Shown one piece after another: positions 16,084-26,647 of a stretch of 64,000 nt of DNA. Source of the DNA: Mycolicibacter heraklionensis (GTDB lineage Bacteria > Actinomycetota > Actinomycetes > Mycobacteriales > Mycobacteriaceae); assembly GCF_001021505.1 (NCBI RefSeq), contig NZ_LDPO01000011.1, positions 1-64,000 on the forward strand, written 5' to 3'. The translations under genes and the position numbers were made by a program. The notes under the pieces are model-generated. The model worked only from the letters and a program-made list of their open reading frames with translations, had not been told where the DNA came from and made no database searches. The first letter of the stretch is position 1. Each line of letters begins with the position of its first letter.

Positions 16084-18989
16084 GCCAGCCCGGTACGCGT
16101 CGTGCCGGCGGAGCGCCGGAGCGACCGTTCATCGCACGGACCATCCGCCGGTTCGCCATACCGATCATTCTGGCGTGGTTGGCGCTGATCGCGGTGCTCG
16201 TCGCCACCGTCCCGCCGCTGGAAGAGGTCGGCAAACAGAACGCCGTCTCGGCGAGTCCCCAAGACGCCCCGGCCATGCAGGCCATGACCGAGATGGGCCG
16301 GGTCTTCCAAGAGTCGGACTCCGACAGCACCGCGATGGTCGTGCTGGAGGCCGACCACGAGCTGGGCGACGCCGAACACGAGTACTACGCCGAAGTGGTC
16401 GAGAAGCTCAAGGCCGACACCGCACACGTCCAGCACGTGCAGGACTTCTGGGGTGATCCGATGACCGCGGTCGGCGCCCAAAGCGCCGACGGCAGAGCGA
16501 CTTACGTGCAACTGAATCTGGTCGGCAATATCGGCCAGGCGGCGGCGAACGACTCCGTCGAAGCCGTTCGCCAGATCGTGGACTCGGTCCAGACACCACC
16601 CGGGTTGACCGTCTACGTGACCGGCACCGCGGCGCTGGCCAAGGACATGAACCATGCCGGCGACAAGTCGATGTTCAAGATGATGGTGGTCACCATCCTG
16701 GTGATCCTGACCATGTTGTTGCTCGTCTACCGGTCGATCATCACGGTGGCGCTGCTGTTGGGCATGGTCTACATGGAACTGAACGCGGCCAGCGGAGTGG
16801 TGGCGTTCATGGGTCACCACCACTGGGTGGGGTTGACGACGTTCTCCGTCAACCTGCTGGTCTCGCTGGCGATCGCTGCCGGCACCGACTATGCGATCTT
16901 CCTGATCGGCCGCTATCACGAGGCGCGCCAAGCCGGTGAAGACCGGGAGTCGGCGTACTACACGGCATTCGGAGGCGTCGCGCACGTCATCCTGGGCTCG
17001 GGTCTGACCATCGCCGGAGCGGTGTTCTGTCTGCACTTCACCCGGATGCCCTACTTCGTCACGCTGGGTATCCCGTGCGCGGTGGGCATGCTCATCTCGG
17101 TCACCGCGGCGTTGACGCTGGGCCCGGCGATCATCACCGTCGGCAGCCGGTTCGGGCTGTTCGACCCCAAGCGCGCCACCAGCACCCGCGGTTGGCGGCG
17201 GGTGGCGACGGTGATCGTCCGCTGGCCGGGTCCGGTGCTGGTCGCCTCACTGGCGATCGCGGCCGTCGGCCTGCTGGCGCTGCCGGGTTATCAGCCGGCC
17301 TACGACGACCGGAAATACATCCCCACCGACATCCCCGCCAACGAGGGCTTCGCCGCGGCCGACCGGCATTTCTCGCAGTCGCGGATGCTGCCCGAGATCC
17401 TGCTGGTCGAAGCCGACCACGACATGCGCAACCCGTCGGACTTCCTGATCATCGACAAGCTGGCCAAGTCCATCTTCAAGGTCGTCGGGATCTCCCGGGT
17501 GCAGGCCATCACCCGCCCGCAGGGAACCCCGCTGGAACACACCTCGATCCCGTTCCAGATCAGCATGCAGAACGCCGGTCAGCTGCAGACCATGCAGTTC
17601 CAGAAGAAGCGCATGGACGACATGCTGACCCAGGCCGAGGCGATGGCCCAGACCATCGCCACCATGCGCCAGATGTATGGCTACATGAGCCAACTCGCCG
17701 CCACCACCCACGAGATGGTCGTCGACATGGACGACCTACAGGCCCAGATCTACCAGATCCGGGACCACATCGCCGATTTCGAAGACTTCTGGCGGCCCAT
17801 CCGCAACTACTTCTACTGGGAACCGCACTGCTACGACATCCCGATCTGCTTCTCGCTGCGCTCGGCGTTCGACATGGTCGACAGCGTTGATCCGATGAGC
17901 GAGAGCATGGACAAGATGATCGCGCACATGGGGGACATGGACGCCCTCATGCCGCAGATGCTGACCACCTTCCCGCCGATGATCGACACCATGGACACCA
18001 TGCGGACCATGATGCTGACGATGCACAGCACCATGTCCGGCATCTTCGACCAGATGGACGAGATGAGCGACAACGCCACCGCAATGGGTAAGGCGTTCGA
18101 CGAGTCCAAGAACGACGACTCGTTCTACCTGCCGCCGGAGGTGTTCCAAAACCCGGACTTCAAGCGCGCGATGAAGATGTTCATCTCCCCGGATGGCAAG
18201 GCCGTCCGGATGATGATCAGCCACCGGGGCAATCCGGCTACCGCCGAAGGCATTTCGCACATCGACAAGATCCGTACCGCGGCCGAGGAAGCGCTGAAGG
18301 GCACGCCGCTCGAGGACGCCAAGATCTACCTCGGCGGTACCGCGTCGCTGTTCAAGGACATGCACGACGGCTCCAACTATGACCTGCTGATCGCCGGAAT
18401 CGCCTCGCTGTGCCTGATTTTCATCATCATGCTGCTGATCACCCGGGCGCTGATCGCGGCGTTGGTGATCGTCGGCACCGTGGCGCTGTCGCTGGGCGCG
18501 TCGTTCGGGCTGTCGGTGCTGTTCTGGCAGTACCTCATCGGCATCCAGCTGCACTGGCTGGTGCTGGTGATGAGCGTGATCATCCTGCTGGCGGTGGGCT
18601 CCGACTACAACCTGCTACTGGTGGCCCGGTTCAAGGAGGAGATCCACGCCGGGCTGCATACCGGCATCATCCGGGCGATGGGCGGCACCGGGAAGGTCGT
18701 GACCTCGGCCGGGCTGGTCTTCGCCTTCACCATGACGTCGATGGCCGTGAGCGACCTGCGCATCATCGGCCAGATCGGCACCACCATCGGCCTGGGGCTG
18801 ATGTTCGACACCTTGATCGTCCGGTCGTTCATGACGCCGTCGATCGCGGCGCTGCTGGGGCGCTGGTTCTGGTGGCCGATCAACGTGCTGCCGCACGTCG
18901 GCGGGAAGGCCGCCCGGCATCGACAAGCCGCCGCCCTCGCTCGCGGCGGGGACGCGGCGGACACCGAAGAGCTGGCCCACAACCGGTAG
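16080..18989 (+). CDS. mmpL4: MmpL4-type siderophore/lipid exporter
   Basis: A 969-aa RND transporter of the MmpL4/MmpL5 cluster. Two periplasmic domains and two helix bundles are visible, with the proton-relay motifs [19 protein letters not shown] (first half) and [16 protein letters not shown] (second half). Between about residues 490 and 680 the second periplasmic domain carries the long, methionine-rich heptad region ([26 protein letters not shown]) that forms the extended coiled coil typical of MmpL4/5. M. tuberculosis MmpL4/S4 exports mycobactin-type siderophores; MmpL5/S5 also exports bedaquiline and clofazimine. Translationally coupled to mmpS4 and followed by an Rv0455c-like gene. 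Assignment to MmpL4 rather than MmpL5 rests on the MmpS4-like partner. Confidence 0.88.
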   Translation: MSQPGTRRAGGAPERPFIARTIRRFAIPIILAWLALIAVLVATVPPLEEVGKQNAVSASPQDAPAMQAMTEMGRVFQESDSDSTAMVVLEADHELGDAEHEYYAEVVEKLKADTAHVQHVQDFWGDPMTAVGAQSADGRATYVQLNLVGNIGQAAANDSVEAVRQIVDSVQTPPGLTVYVTGTAALAKDMNHAGDKSMFKMMVVTILVILTMLLLVYRSIITVALLLGMVYMELNAASGVVAFMGHHHWVGLTTFSVNLLVSLAIAAGTDYAIFLIGRYHEARQAGEDRESAYYTAFGGVAHVILGSGLTIAGAVFCLHFTRMPYFVTLGIPCAVGMLISVTAALTLGPAIITVGSRFGLFDPKRATSTRGWRRVATVIVRWPGPVLVASLAIAAVGLLALPGYQPAYDDRKYIPTDIPANEGFAAADRHFSQSRMLPEILLVEADHDMRNPSDFLIIDKLAKSIFKVVGISRVQAITRPQGTPLEHTSIPFQISMQNAGQLQTMQFQKKRMDDMLTQAEAMAQTIATMRQMYGYMSQLAATTHEMVVDMDDLQAQIYQIRDHIADFEDFWRPIRNYFYWEPHCYDIPICFSLRSAFDMVDSVDPMSESMDKMIAHMGDMDALMPQMLTTFPPMIDTMDTMRTMMLTMHSTMSGIFDQMDEMSDNATAMGKAFDESKNDDSFYLPPEVFQNPDFKRAMKMFISPDGKAVRMMISHRGNPATAEGISHIDKIRTAAEEALKGTPLEDAKIYLGGTASLFKDMHDGSNYDLLIAGIASLCLIFIIMLLITRALIAALVIVGTVALSLGASFGLSVLFWQYLIGIQLHWLVLVMSVIILLAVGSDYNLLLVARFKEEIHAGLHTGIIRAMGGTGKVVTSAGLVFAFTMTSMAVSDLRIIGQIGTTIGLGLMFDTLIVRSFMTPSIAALLGRWFWWPINVLPHVGGKAARHRQAAALARGGDAADTEELAHNR

Positions 18990-19033
18990 CCGGCTGTGAG
19001 CGATCGCATGCTCAGAGGCCAGAAAACAATTAG

Positions 19034-19059
19034 GTAGCATGACTAAAGTTATGTAGCAT
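19034..19059. repeat. Direct repeats of GTAGCAT, 19 bp apart
   Basis: GTAGCAT occurs at 19034-19040 and 19053-19059 in the AT-rich gap between mmpL4 and the Rv0455c-like gene. The spacing is near two helical turns, as for a regulator binding one face. It does not match the IdeR iron-box consensus well. The rest of the 217-bp gap shows nothing else convincing. Confidence 0.35.
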
Positions 19060-19206
19060 TGCTTACTGAGTTCGGATGGCGAGTCGGGCCGATTGCCGGC
19101 CCATTCGCCTCACCTGCTTCACCCGGCTCAGCGGTCTCACCGGCGGGTTTGGCGTCGAAAAAACGGACAGAGTGAAAGGGCCCGGGGAATGGCTACAGTG
19201 GGTTCC

Positions 19207-19680
19207 ATGCGTACGCACCGCCCGATTCTGCGGGGCATCGTCGTGACCGCTGCCGCCGTGGGCGCAGCCGTGGCCGCGGTGCTGTTGCCCGCCACCGCCT
19301 CCGCCGACGCGACCGACGACTTCCCGATCCCGCGTCGCGTGATCCGCACCGACTGCAGTGCCGAGCAGATGCTGGCCGCCAGTCGCGACCTGTCGCCGAT
19401 CTACTACGAGCGCTACATGATCGACATGCACAACAAGCCGGTGCAGGTGCAGCAGGCCGCCATCGACAAGATGCACTGGTTCTTCTCGCTCAACCCCGAG
19501 CAGCGCCGGGCCTACTCCGAGGAGCTGGCGACCAACTTCGCCGACCCGCTGACGGTGTCGTGGCCCAACCACGCCAAGATCTTCTTCAACAACAAGGGCG
19601 TGGTCGCCAAGTCGACCGAGGCCTGCAGCCAGTACCCGCGCGACGACATGTCGGTGTGGGACTGGGCCCCCAAGCCGTAA
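19207..19680 (+). CDS. Secreted protein of the Rv0455c family (siderophore secretion)
   Basis: A 157-aa secreted protein. The signal peptide ends at ATASA (about residue 33 from ATG 19207). The mature part closely matches what I recall of M. tuberculosis Rv0455c: [55 protein letters not shown] and a final C-x6-DMSVWDW block. Two cysteines fit a disulfide-linked helical protein. Rv0455c is reported to be required for siderophore secretion together with MmpL4/5. Its position just behind mmpS4-mmpL4 supports that role here. ATG 19189 is an alternative start. A TACAGT hexamer 7 bp before ATG 19207 suggests a possible leaderless transcript. Confidence 0.88.
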   Translation: MRTHRPILRGIVVTAAAVGAAVAAVLLPATASADATDDFPIPRRVIRTDCSAEQMLAASRDLSPIYYERYMIDMHNKPVQVQQAAIDKMHWFFSLNPEQRRAYSEELATNFADPLTVSWPNHAKIFFNNKGVVAKSTEACSQYPRDDMSVWDWAPKP

Positions 19681-19690
19681 CAGGAGACCG

Positions 19691-20254
19691 ATGAACGGTT
19701 CCATCCGTCGAGTCATGCGGGTTCTGCTCGTCGCCGGCGCGGCGGGCGGCCTGCTCCTCGGGGCTCCGGGATCGCCCGCGGGCGCTCAACCAGCGGGGTT
19801 TCCCAACTTTGACGACTTCACCGCGGTTCCGGTGGACAACTACATCTCGACAGGCCCCAAGGGGCCGGGGCGCTGGGTGAACTTCTCCACGCCCTACAAC
19901 GTGGCCTGCCAATTCGACGCCATCGACCCGCCGGCGGGGTCGTCGCAGGCCATCATGTGCGACGGTGACATGCCGGGCTTGGCCAACGCGCCGCTCGGCT
20001 CGGGCGCCCCGGTGCCGGGTGGCTGCGTGATCGGGACCGTGCGCTCCCAGGGCGCGGCGGGCCTGCGGCTGAACCGCGAATCGACCGGTTGCGGCCGGCA
20101 ATTCTCCAACGGAGCCTTCTTGGGCGTCGGGCAGAAGCTGTCGTACGGCAACGTCACCTGTGCGGTGGGCACCGACCAGCTCGTCGCCTGCCTGGACACC
20201 TCGCTGGGGCATCACGGGTTCGTGCTGAGCCCGTCGGGCAGCTCGGCGTTCTGA
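19691..20254 (+). CDS. Secreted mycobacterial protein of unknown function
   Basis: A 187-aa protein with a signal peptide (cleavage after SPAGA, about residue 32). The mature domain has six cysteines (YNVACQFD, IMCDGD, GGCVIG, STGCGRQ, VTCAVG, LVACLD), enough for three disulfides, and ends in a Ser/Gly tail. No transmembrane segment after the signal. I do not recognise a named family; proteins of this shape are common in mycobacterial culture filtrate. It starts 10 bp after the Rv0455c-like stop with a GGAGA ribosome site, so it is probably co-transcribed with it and possibly tied to the export locus. Confidence 0.8.
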   Translation: MNGSIRRVMRVLLVAGAAGGLLLGAPGSPAGAQPAGFPNFDDFTAVPVDNYISTGPKGPGRWVNFSTPYNVACQFDAIDPPAGSSQAIMCDGDMPGLANAPLGSGAPVPGGCVIGTVRSQGAAGLRLNRESTGCGRQFSNGAFLGVGQKLSYGNVTCAVGTDQLVACLDTSLGHHGFVLSPSGSSAF

Positions 20255-20276
20255 CCCCTTCTACACCCAGCCTGCG

Positions 20277-21611
20277 CTACGGGTTGATGTTGAAGGTGGT
20301 CGTGTAGGTCCGCGGGTGATAGGGCGGCGGTGGCGCATCCGGCCCGACCGGCCAGCCCTGCGGCGTCGGCCACGTGCTGACCCGCATGGTGACCTGCTCC
20401 TGCCCGTTGGGCAGCGTCTCGACGTTGACGATGCTCGGCCCGTACGGGACGGCCGGCTGATTTCCGGGGCTCGGGATGAACCCGGGGCCGGTGAGGTCCT
20501 GTGCAGGAGCCTGGAGCAGGCCCTGCGGGCTGCCCGCGGTGACGCCCACGATCTGCCCGCCGTCGCTCGCGCTGGTCAACAGATACCCGCCCTGGGGTAG
20601 GGCCACGATCTGATTCTCCCGATCGGCGGGACCGAGATTGCTGAAGGTGCCGACCTCGTGCAGGCTGTTCATCCACGCATTGGGTGGGTCACCGGCGGCG
20701 ACCGGAGCCGACTGCCACAGGGCGCGCTGACCGTCCTGACCGACGTTCCCGACGATGATCATGGTTCCGGATGCCGGGTCGTAGACGCCGCTGGCCTGGG
20801 AGATGCCCACCTTGGTGTCCGAGCCGAGCGGGGTGCCCAGCAGCGGTCCCAAATCCGTTGCCGGATCGGCCAGATTCTGTACCCGCGACTCCGGCGCGAT
20901 GTAGTTGTCCGGTGAGGTGCCGGGCCCGTAGGGCCGCACACTGTAGAACGCGTATTGCTGACCGTCGGGGCCCACCGCGGTGCCGGTCGGCAGTGCCCGG
21001 AATCCCTCGTCGACGGGGAACGGGTTGTCGATATCGGGTTTGCCGGGGATGTGCAGGCGGGGGTGGCCGGTCTCGGGGTCGCCGGTGATGACGATGCCGG
21101 TGCCCGGGATCGTCGCGCCCAGGTCGTAGGGCGAACCGTCCTGCTTCTCCGGCATCGGCGGGCTGCCCACGCCGGCGATGGTGGGATCGTGCGGCTGCTG
21201 ACCGTCAGCCGGAATCGTGTTGTCCACCAGCCGGATATGCGGGTCCTGGCCGTCCTCACCGCTGCCGAGCCGGTAGTGGCTGGTCAGGGTCTGCACCAGC
21301 TGAGCCCGGTGCCGGCTGTCGGCGACGGCGTCGGAGACCACCCGGTGGATCTCGCGGGTCTTGGCGGTCAGGAATCGCTGGAACTGGCGGGAACCGGCAG
21401 GGGTGTCCAGGCCCGGCCAGGTGGCCGCCGACTGACGGATCTCGGCCTCGATGGCGTCGAGGCGCTGCCGTGAACTCACGTTGTTCTGCACGGCCTGCCG
21501 CAGGATCGTCTGGAATTCGTTGTCGGCCGCTACCGATGCCGCCAGCCGGTTCGCGAGCGCCTCTTCACGCGCGCGCGCCGCATCCGCGAACGCACCGAGG
21601 TTCTCGGCCAT
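20277..21611 (-). CDS. DUF4226-like N-terminus plus beta-rich C-terminal domain, hypothetical
   Basis: A 444-aa cytoplasmic-looking protein without a signal peptide. The first 110 residues are helical (ARAREEALANRLAASVAADNE, then QRLDAIEAEIRQSAATWPGLDT and TKTREIHRVVSDA-like segments), as in mycobacterial DUF4226 proteins, some of which are ESX-linked. After a Pro/Gly-rich linker, residues 190-440 contain repeated Gly/Asp turn-rich strands (GVYDPASGTMIIVGNVG, ENQIVALPQGGYLLTSAS) resembling a beta-propeller. The domain names are by resemblance only. It stands alone, 30 bp downstream of lucA on the same strand. An exported or ESX substrate role is possible but unproven. Confidence 0.65.
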   Translation of the reverse strand: MAENLGAFADAARAREEALANRLAASVAADNEFQTILRQAVQNNVSSRQRLDAIEAEIRQSAATWPGLDTPAGSRQFQRFLTAKTREIHRVVSDAVADSRHRAQLVQTLTSHYRLGSGEDGQDPHIRLVDNTIPADGQQPHDPTIAGVGSPPMPEKQDGSPYDLGATIPGTGIVITGDPETGHPRLHIPGKPDIDNPFPVDEGFRALPTGTAVGPDGQQYAFYSVRPYGPGTSPDNYIAPESRVQNLADPATDLGPLLGTPLGSDTKVGISQASGVYDPASGTMIIVGNVGQDGQRALWQSAPVAAGDPPNAWMNSLHEVGTFSNLGPADRENQIVALPQGGYLLTSASDGGQIVGVTAGSPQGLLQAPAQDLTGPGFIPSPGNQPAVPYGPSIVNVETLPNGQEQVTMRVSTWPTPQGWPVGPDAPPPPYHPRTYTTTFNINP

Positions 21612-21641
21612 AGCGCACAGGCTAGTCGGGCCGGGTTGGGC

Positions 21642-22382
21642 TTACTGGCCCTTTTTCGCCCGGCGCTTGCCGGACGGGCGCAGCTTGTCGTCGGCGGTCG
21701 ATGCCGGCTCGCCCGCCTCTTCGCCCGCCGACTCGTCGATCTCCGCGGCTTCGGTCTCGGCGTCGGCGTCGTCGGCTTCGGTGGCGTCAGCGTCGTCAGC
21801 GTCGACGGTCTCTTCCTCTTCGGACTCATCGTCGGCCTCGGAGCCTTCGGAGTCCTCGGCCTTCGCGTCGCCGGACTTCTTGCCCCACCGACGCCGTTGC
21901 TTGGGCTGCTTTTCGGCCTTGGGCTTGATCGGTTTGGGCGGTGGCGGCGGCATTTCGGCGACGAACGCCAGGTAGAACGCGCCGATCCCCAGCAGGGCGA
22001 TCGCGGCCGCGGCCCCGTAGATCCCGAACAGCCACATGCCGAAGCTGTCCAGCGACAACCAGATCTCACTCACCGCGGTCCCGACGATCAACGCTCCGGC
22101 CACCAGGTGCGCCACGATCGAGCCGGTCAGCAGCGACAGCGCCAACTGCGGGGTGCCGTACTCGGGCTTGCGGGCCTGCTTCAACACCGCTGCCACCGGC
22201 AGGGCCGTTGCCCCGACCAGCAGCCCGAGGATGACCCGCATCACGGTGCCCAGCACATGCGGGCTGAAGCCGGTCAGCTCCCACCACCGCGGCAGGACAA
22301 AGAGGAAGTACAGGATGGCGGCGAGGGTCGAGAGCGACGCGTGCCAAACCGTGGCGACGGTACGACTCACGCCACCTCCCAT
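21642..22382 (-). CDS. lucA: LucA-like membrane protein (Rv3723)
   Basis: A 246-aa protein with four predicted membrane helices in the first 145 residues (around 12-30, 45-65, 80-102 and 115-140), followed by a cytoplasmic tail. The tail has a basic Pro/Lys stretch (PPPPPKPIKPKAEKQPKQRR), a long Asp/Glu/Ala-rich acidic run (about 170-225) and a basic end (GKRRAKKGQ). In M. tuberculosis, Rv3723/LucA sits beside Rv3722c and stabilises the Mce1 and Mce4 importers, coordinating fatty acid and cholesterol uptake. Synteny with the aminotransferase, ffs and tRNA genes supports the name. GTG/ATG alternatives exist within the first five codons. Confidence 0.82.
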   Translation of the reverse strand: MGGGVSRTVATVWHASLSTLAAILYFLFVLPRWWELTGFSPHVLGTVMRVILGLLVGATALPVAAVLKQARKPEYGTPQLALSLLTGSIVAHLVAGALIVGTAVSEIWLSLDSFGMWLFGIYGAAAAIALLGIGAFYLAFVAEMPPPPPKPIKPKAEKQPKQRRRWGKKSGDAKAEDSEGSEADDESEEEETVDADDADATEADDADAETEAAEIDESAGEEAGEPASTADDKLRPSGKRRAKKGQ

Positions 22383-22397
22383 GCTCGTCAGCTAGTG

Positions 22398-22446
22398 ATT
22401 CAGGTGCGACCGGACCTTGATCTTTTCGGTCCGGCCGCACCTGAAT
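22398..22446 (-). terminator. Strong stem-loop terminator downstream of tRNA-Ser
   Basis: Two 19-nt arms (22398-22416 and 22428-22446) pair with a single mismatch around an 11-nt loop (TTGATCTTTTC). It sits 6 bp past the 3' end of the minus-strand tRNA-Ser and 16 bp before lucA. There is no U-tract, which is common for mycobacterial intrinsic terminators. It should separate the tRNA from lucA. Confidence 0.75.
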
Positions 22447-22452
22447 CGGGTG

Positions 22453-22538
22453 CGGAGGATAGGGGATTTGAACCCCTGAGGGCTATTAACCCAACCCGCG
22501 TTCCAGGCGAGCGCCATAGGCCACTAGGCGAATCCTCC
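22453..22538 (-). tRNA. tRNA-Ser (anticodon GGA)
   Basis: An 86-nt type II tRNA on the minus strand. The acceptor arms GGAGGAT/ATCCTCC pair, the discriminator is G, and the anticodon loop reads CTGGAAC with anticodon GGA. A long variable arm and the T-loop GTTCAAATC are present. The 3' CCA is not encoded. M. tuberculosis has a serine tRNA at the same place beside ffs. Confidence 0.95.
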
Positions 22539-22611
22539 GTCGGCAATGGTAGCTGAGTCCCCTGCCGGGCCCGCGCACTGCTCTTCCCGCCCGGCTTCGC
22601 CGCGCCTGTAA

Positions 22612-24042
<1,431 letters not shown>

Positions 24043-24043
24043 C

Positions 24044-24646
24044 ATGACGGGCGTCTGGGGCCGCACGGCGGTGGCGGCAGCTTTCCTCATGCTGGGCCCG
24101 GTACCGGCGGCGCACGCGTTGCCGGGTCCGCCGGTCGACCCGCACCCGGTGCCGGTCGTTGACATCGGACCCGACGGCGGCGAGTCGCTGCCACCGAGGG
24201 CCGCCGAAGAACTCGACGTCTTCCGCCGCGACGCCGCCGACGGCGCGCTGGGAAATCCCGTGATGTACGGCGACGGCCAGTGTTATCCGCTCGTGCAGCG
24301 CTACATACAGGCGCTGGGTCCGTGGCGGAACAGAGATCCCAGCGGCAACGCCTTCGATCTCTACGAGCATTTCCCCACCAACGGTCTGGCGCAGTTCTTC
24401 GACCAGGTGCCGTTCGACGGTGGGCTCAACGAGCCGCGGGTCGGGGACGTCGTGGTCTACGGCCCCGGGGGGTTTGTCAGCGAGCACGGGCACGCCGGGG
24501 TGGTGACGGCCGTTCGTGGCAGCGGCAGCCTGCTGCGGTATGAGATCGCCGAACAGAACTCCGGCGGCCGGTTGTTCGTGACGCTGAACTGGCGTGACGT
24601 CAGCCCCATGTGGAACACGCTGGGGTATCTGCGCCCCAAGGTGTAG
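24044..24646 (+). CDS. Secreted CHAP-domain peptidoglycan hydrolase-like protein
   Basis: A 200-aa protein with a signal peptide (cleavage near AAHA-L, residue 27) and a single CHAP amidohydrolase domain. The catalytic Cys is in YGDGQCYPLVQRY and the His in SEHGHAGVVTAV; a conserved Glu/Asn follows in IAEQNSGG. CHAP enzymes cut peptide cross-links or the MurNAc-Ala bond. There is no cell-wall-binding repeat, so localisation relies on secretion. It begins 1 bp after the aminotransferase stop (TGAC-ATG), suggesting one transcript, though the two functions are not obviously linked. Confidence 0.85.
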   Translation: MTGVWGRTAVAAAFLMLGPVPAAHALPGPPVDPHPVPVVDIGPDGGESLPPRAAEELDVFRRDAADGALGNPVMYGDGQCYPLVQRYIQALGPWRNRDPSGNAFDLYEHFPTNGLAQFFDQVPFDGGLNEPRVGDVVVYGPGGFVSEHGHAGVVTAVRGSGSLLRYEIAEQNSGGRLFVTLNWRDVSPMWNTLGYLRPKV

Positions 24647-24700
24647 CGCTGTGCCTGCCGGGCCTGCACCGTCGTCGGGCCGAGCAAGTAACCTGCTGGC

Positions 24701-26635
24701 GTGGCGCTCTACCGCAAATACCGTCCGGCAACCTTCGCCGAAGTGGTGGGGCAGGAGCACGTCACCGAACCCCTGTGCACCGCCTTGGCGGCGGGCCGGA
24801 TCAACCACGCCTACCTGTTCTCCGGGCCCCGCGGCTGCGGCAAGACGTCGTCGGCGCGCATCCTGGCCCGATCGCTGAACTGCGCGCAGGGGCCGACCCC
24901 TACGCCGTGCGGAACCTGCGACTCGTGCGTGGCGTTGGCCCCCAACGGGCCGGGCAGCATCGACGTCGTCGAGCTCGACGCGGCCAGCCACGGTGGCGTC
25001 GACGACACCCGCGATCTGCGGGATCGCGCCTTCTATGCGCCCGCCCAGTCGCGCTACCGGATCTTCATCATCGACGAAGCGCACATGGTGACCACCGCGG
25101 GTTTCAACGCGCTGCTCAAGATCGTCGAGGAGCCGCCCGACCACCTGATCTTCGTGTTCGCCACCACCGAGCCGGAGAAGGTGCTGCCGACCATTCGGTC
25201 GCGCACCCACCACTATCCGTTCCGGCTGCTCGCGCCGCGGACCATGCGGGAGCTGATCGGCCGGATCTGCGAGCAGGAGCACGTCGCCGTCGACGACGCG
25301 GTGTACCCCCTGGTGATTCGTGCCGGTGGCGGTTCGCCGCGCGACACCCTCTCCGTGCTTGACCAGCTGCTGGCCGGCTCGGAGCCAATGCCCGGCACCC
25401 CCGACATCAGCCACGTCCGCTACCAGCGGGCGCTGGGCCTGCTGGGGGCCACCGATGTCGCCCTGATCGACGAGGCGGTCGACGCCCTGGCCGCCGGGGA
25501 TGCCGCATCGCTGTTCGGAGCCGTGGAGGCCGTCGTCGACGCCGGCCATGACCCGCGCCGGTTCGCCATCGACCTGCTGGAGCGGTTCCGGGACCTGATC
25601 GTGCTGCAGGCGGTCCCCGACGCGGTCGCCAAGGGTGTGGTCGACGCGCCGGAGGACATGCTGGAGCGGATGCACGAGCAGGCTGCCCGGCTCGGTCCGG
25701 CCACCCTGGCCCGCTACGCCGAGGTGGTGCACGCCGGCGTCGGCGAGATGCGGGGGGCGACCGCCCCGCGGCTGCTGCTGGAGGTGGTGTGCGCCCGGCT
25801 GCTGTTGCCCTCGGCCGCCGACACCGAAGCCGCACTGCTGCAACGGGTCGAGCGCATCGAGGGCCGGCTGGACATGTCGATCCCGGCGGGGACAGTGCGG
25901 ACCGGGGCTGCGGCGTCCCAGGGCGCGCCGTCTGCTGCCGCCGGCGTCGCGCCGGCAGCACCAGCCGCGTCGGCCGGCAAGCAGTTCACCCGCCGCTCTG
26001 CGCGGGCAGCTGAGCCCGCGCCCGAGCCGCCGCCGGTGCCCGCCGCTGCCCCCGCGCCCGAGCCGGTGTCGGCACCCGCCGCGGCGGTGCCCGAGCCCGA
26101 ACCCGCTCCGCCACCCGCGCCGGCCCCTGCACCGCAGCCCGAGCCCGAGCCCGCGCCGCCCGCACCCGCTGCCGCAGTCAGCCCGGGGGAACCCGACGCC
26201 GCCGCCGTGCGCGCGATGTGGACCACGGTGCGGGACAAGGTACGTCAGCGCAGCCGCTCCACCGAGGCGATGCTGGCCGGCGCGACCGTGCGCACGGTGG
26301 ACGGCAACACCCTGGTGCTGACCCACGAAACGGCCGCACTGGCCAGGCGACTCTCCGAACCGCGCAACGCCGACGTCATCACCGAGGCGCTCAAGGATGC
26401 CCTCGGGGTCAACTGGCGGGTGCGTTGCGAGGCCGGCGGACCATCCCCGGAAGCGGGCCGCCCGGCTGCGCCCGCTCAGGCCGATGTGGAATCGGCGCGG
26501 CGCGCCGACGAGGAGGCCATGCTGGCCGAGGCCGCCGCCGCGGGCGCCGACGCCCCGCCTCGCCGCGACCCCGAAGAAGTGGCCCTGGAGTTGTTGCAGA
26601 ACGAGCTGGGCGCCCGCCGGATCAGCGGCGACTGA
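24701..26635 (+). CDS. dnaX: DNA polymerase III gamma/tau subunit
   Basis: A 644-aa clamp-loader ATPase. Walker A is GPRGCGKTSSARI (about 44-56), the zinc module is C-x8-CGTCDSC, Walker B is IFIIDEAHM, and sensor 1 is VFATTEPEKV. AAA+ and lid domains end near residue 370. An Ala/Pro/Glu-rich linker (about 400-495) precedes the tau-type C-terminal domain (VRAMWTTVRDKVRQRSRS...), which contacts the polymerase. The linker makes it longer than the M. tuberculosis protein as I recall it. GTG start. There is no sign of a slippery frameshift site, so only the full-length product is expected. It ends 13 bp from the convergent methyltransferase gene. Confidence 0.95.
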   Translation: MALYRKYRPATFAEVVGQEHVTEPLCTALAAGRINHAYLFSGPRGCGKTSSARILARSLNCAQGPTPTPCGTCDSCVALAPNGPGSIDVVELDAASHGGVDDTRDLRDRAFYAPAQSRYRIFIIDEAHMVTTAGFNALLKIVEEPPDHLIFVFATTEPEKVLPTIRSRTHHYPFRLLAPRTMRELIGRICEQEHVAVDDAVYPLVIRAGGGSPRDTLSVLDQLLAGSEPMPGTPDISHVRYQRALGLLGATDVALIDEAVDALAAGDAASLFGAVEAVVDAGHDPRRFAIDLLERFRDLIVLQAVPDAVAKGVVDAPEDMLERMHEQAARLGPATLARYAEVVHAGVGEMRGATAPRLLLEVVCARLLLPSAADTEAALLQRVERIEGRLDMSIPAGTVRTGAAASQGAPSAAAGVAPAAPAASAGKQFTRRSARAAEPAPEPPPVPAAAPAPEPVSAPAAAVPEPEPAPPPAPAPAPQPEPEPAPPAPAAAVSPGEPDAAAVRAMWTTVRDKVRQRSRSTEAMLAGATVRTVDGNTLVLTHETAALARRLSEPRNADVITEALKDALGVNWRVRCEAGGPSPEAGRPAAPAQADVESARRADEEAMLAEAAAAGADAPPRRDPEEVALELLQNELGARRISGD

Positions 26636-26647
26636 AGACTGCTTTTT

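Noticed and set aside
19031..19050. Possible IdeR iron box (TTAGG...CTAA-like) upstream of the Rv0455c-like gene
   Set aside because: Only the first six bases and scattered others fit the 19-bp consensus, and the TTAG/CTAA arms are 2 bp too close. Direct repeats explain the similarity better.
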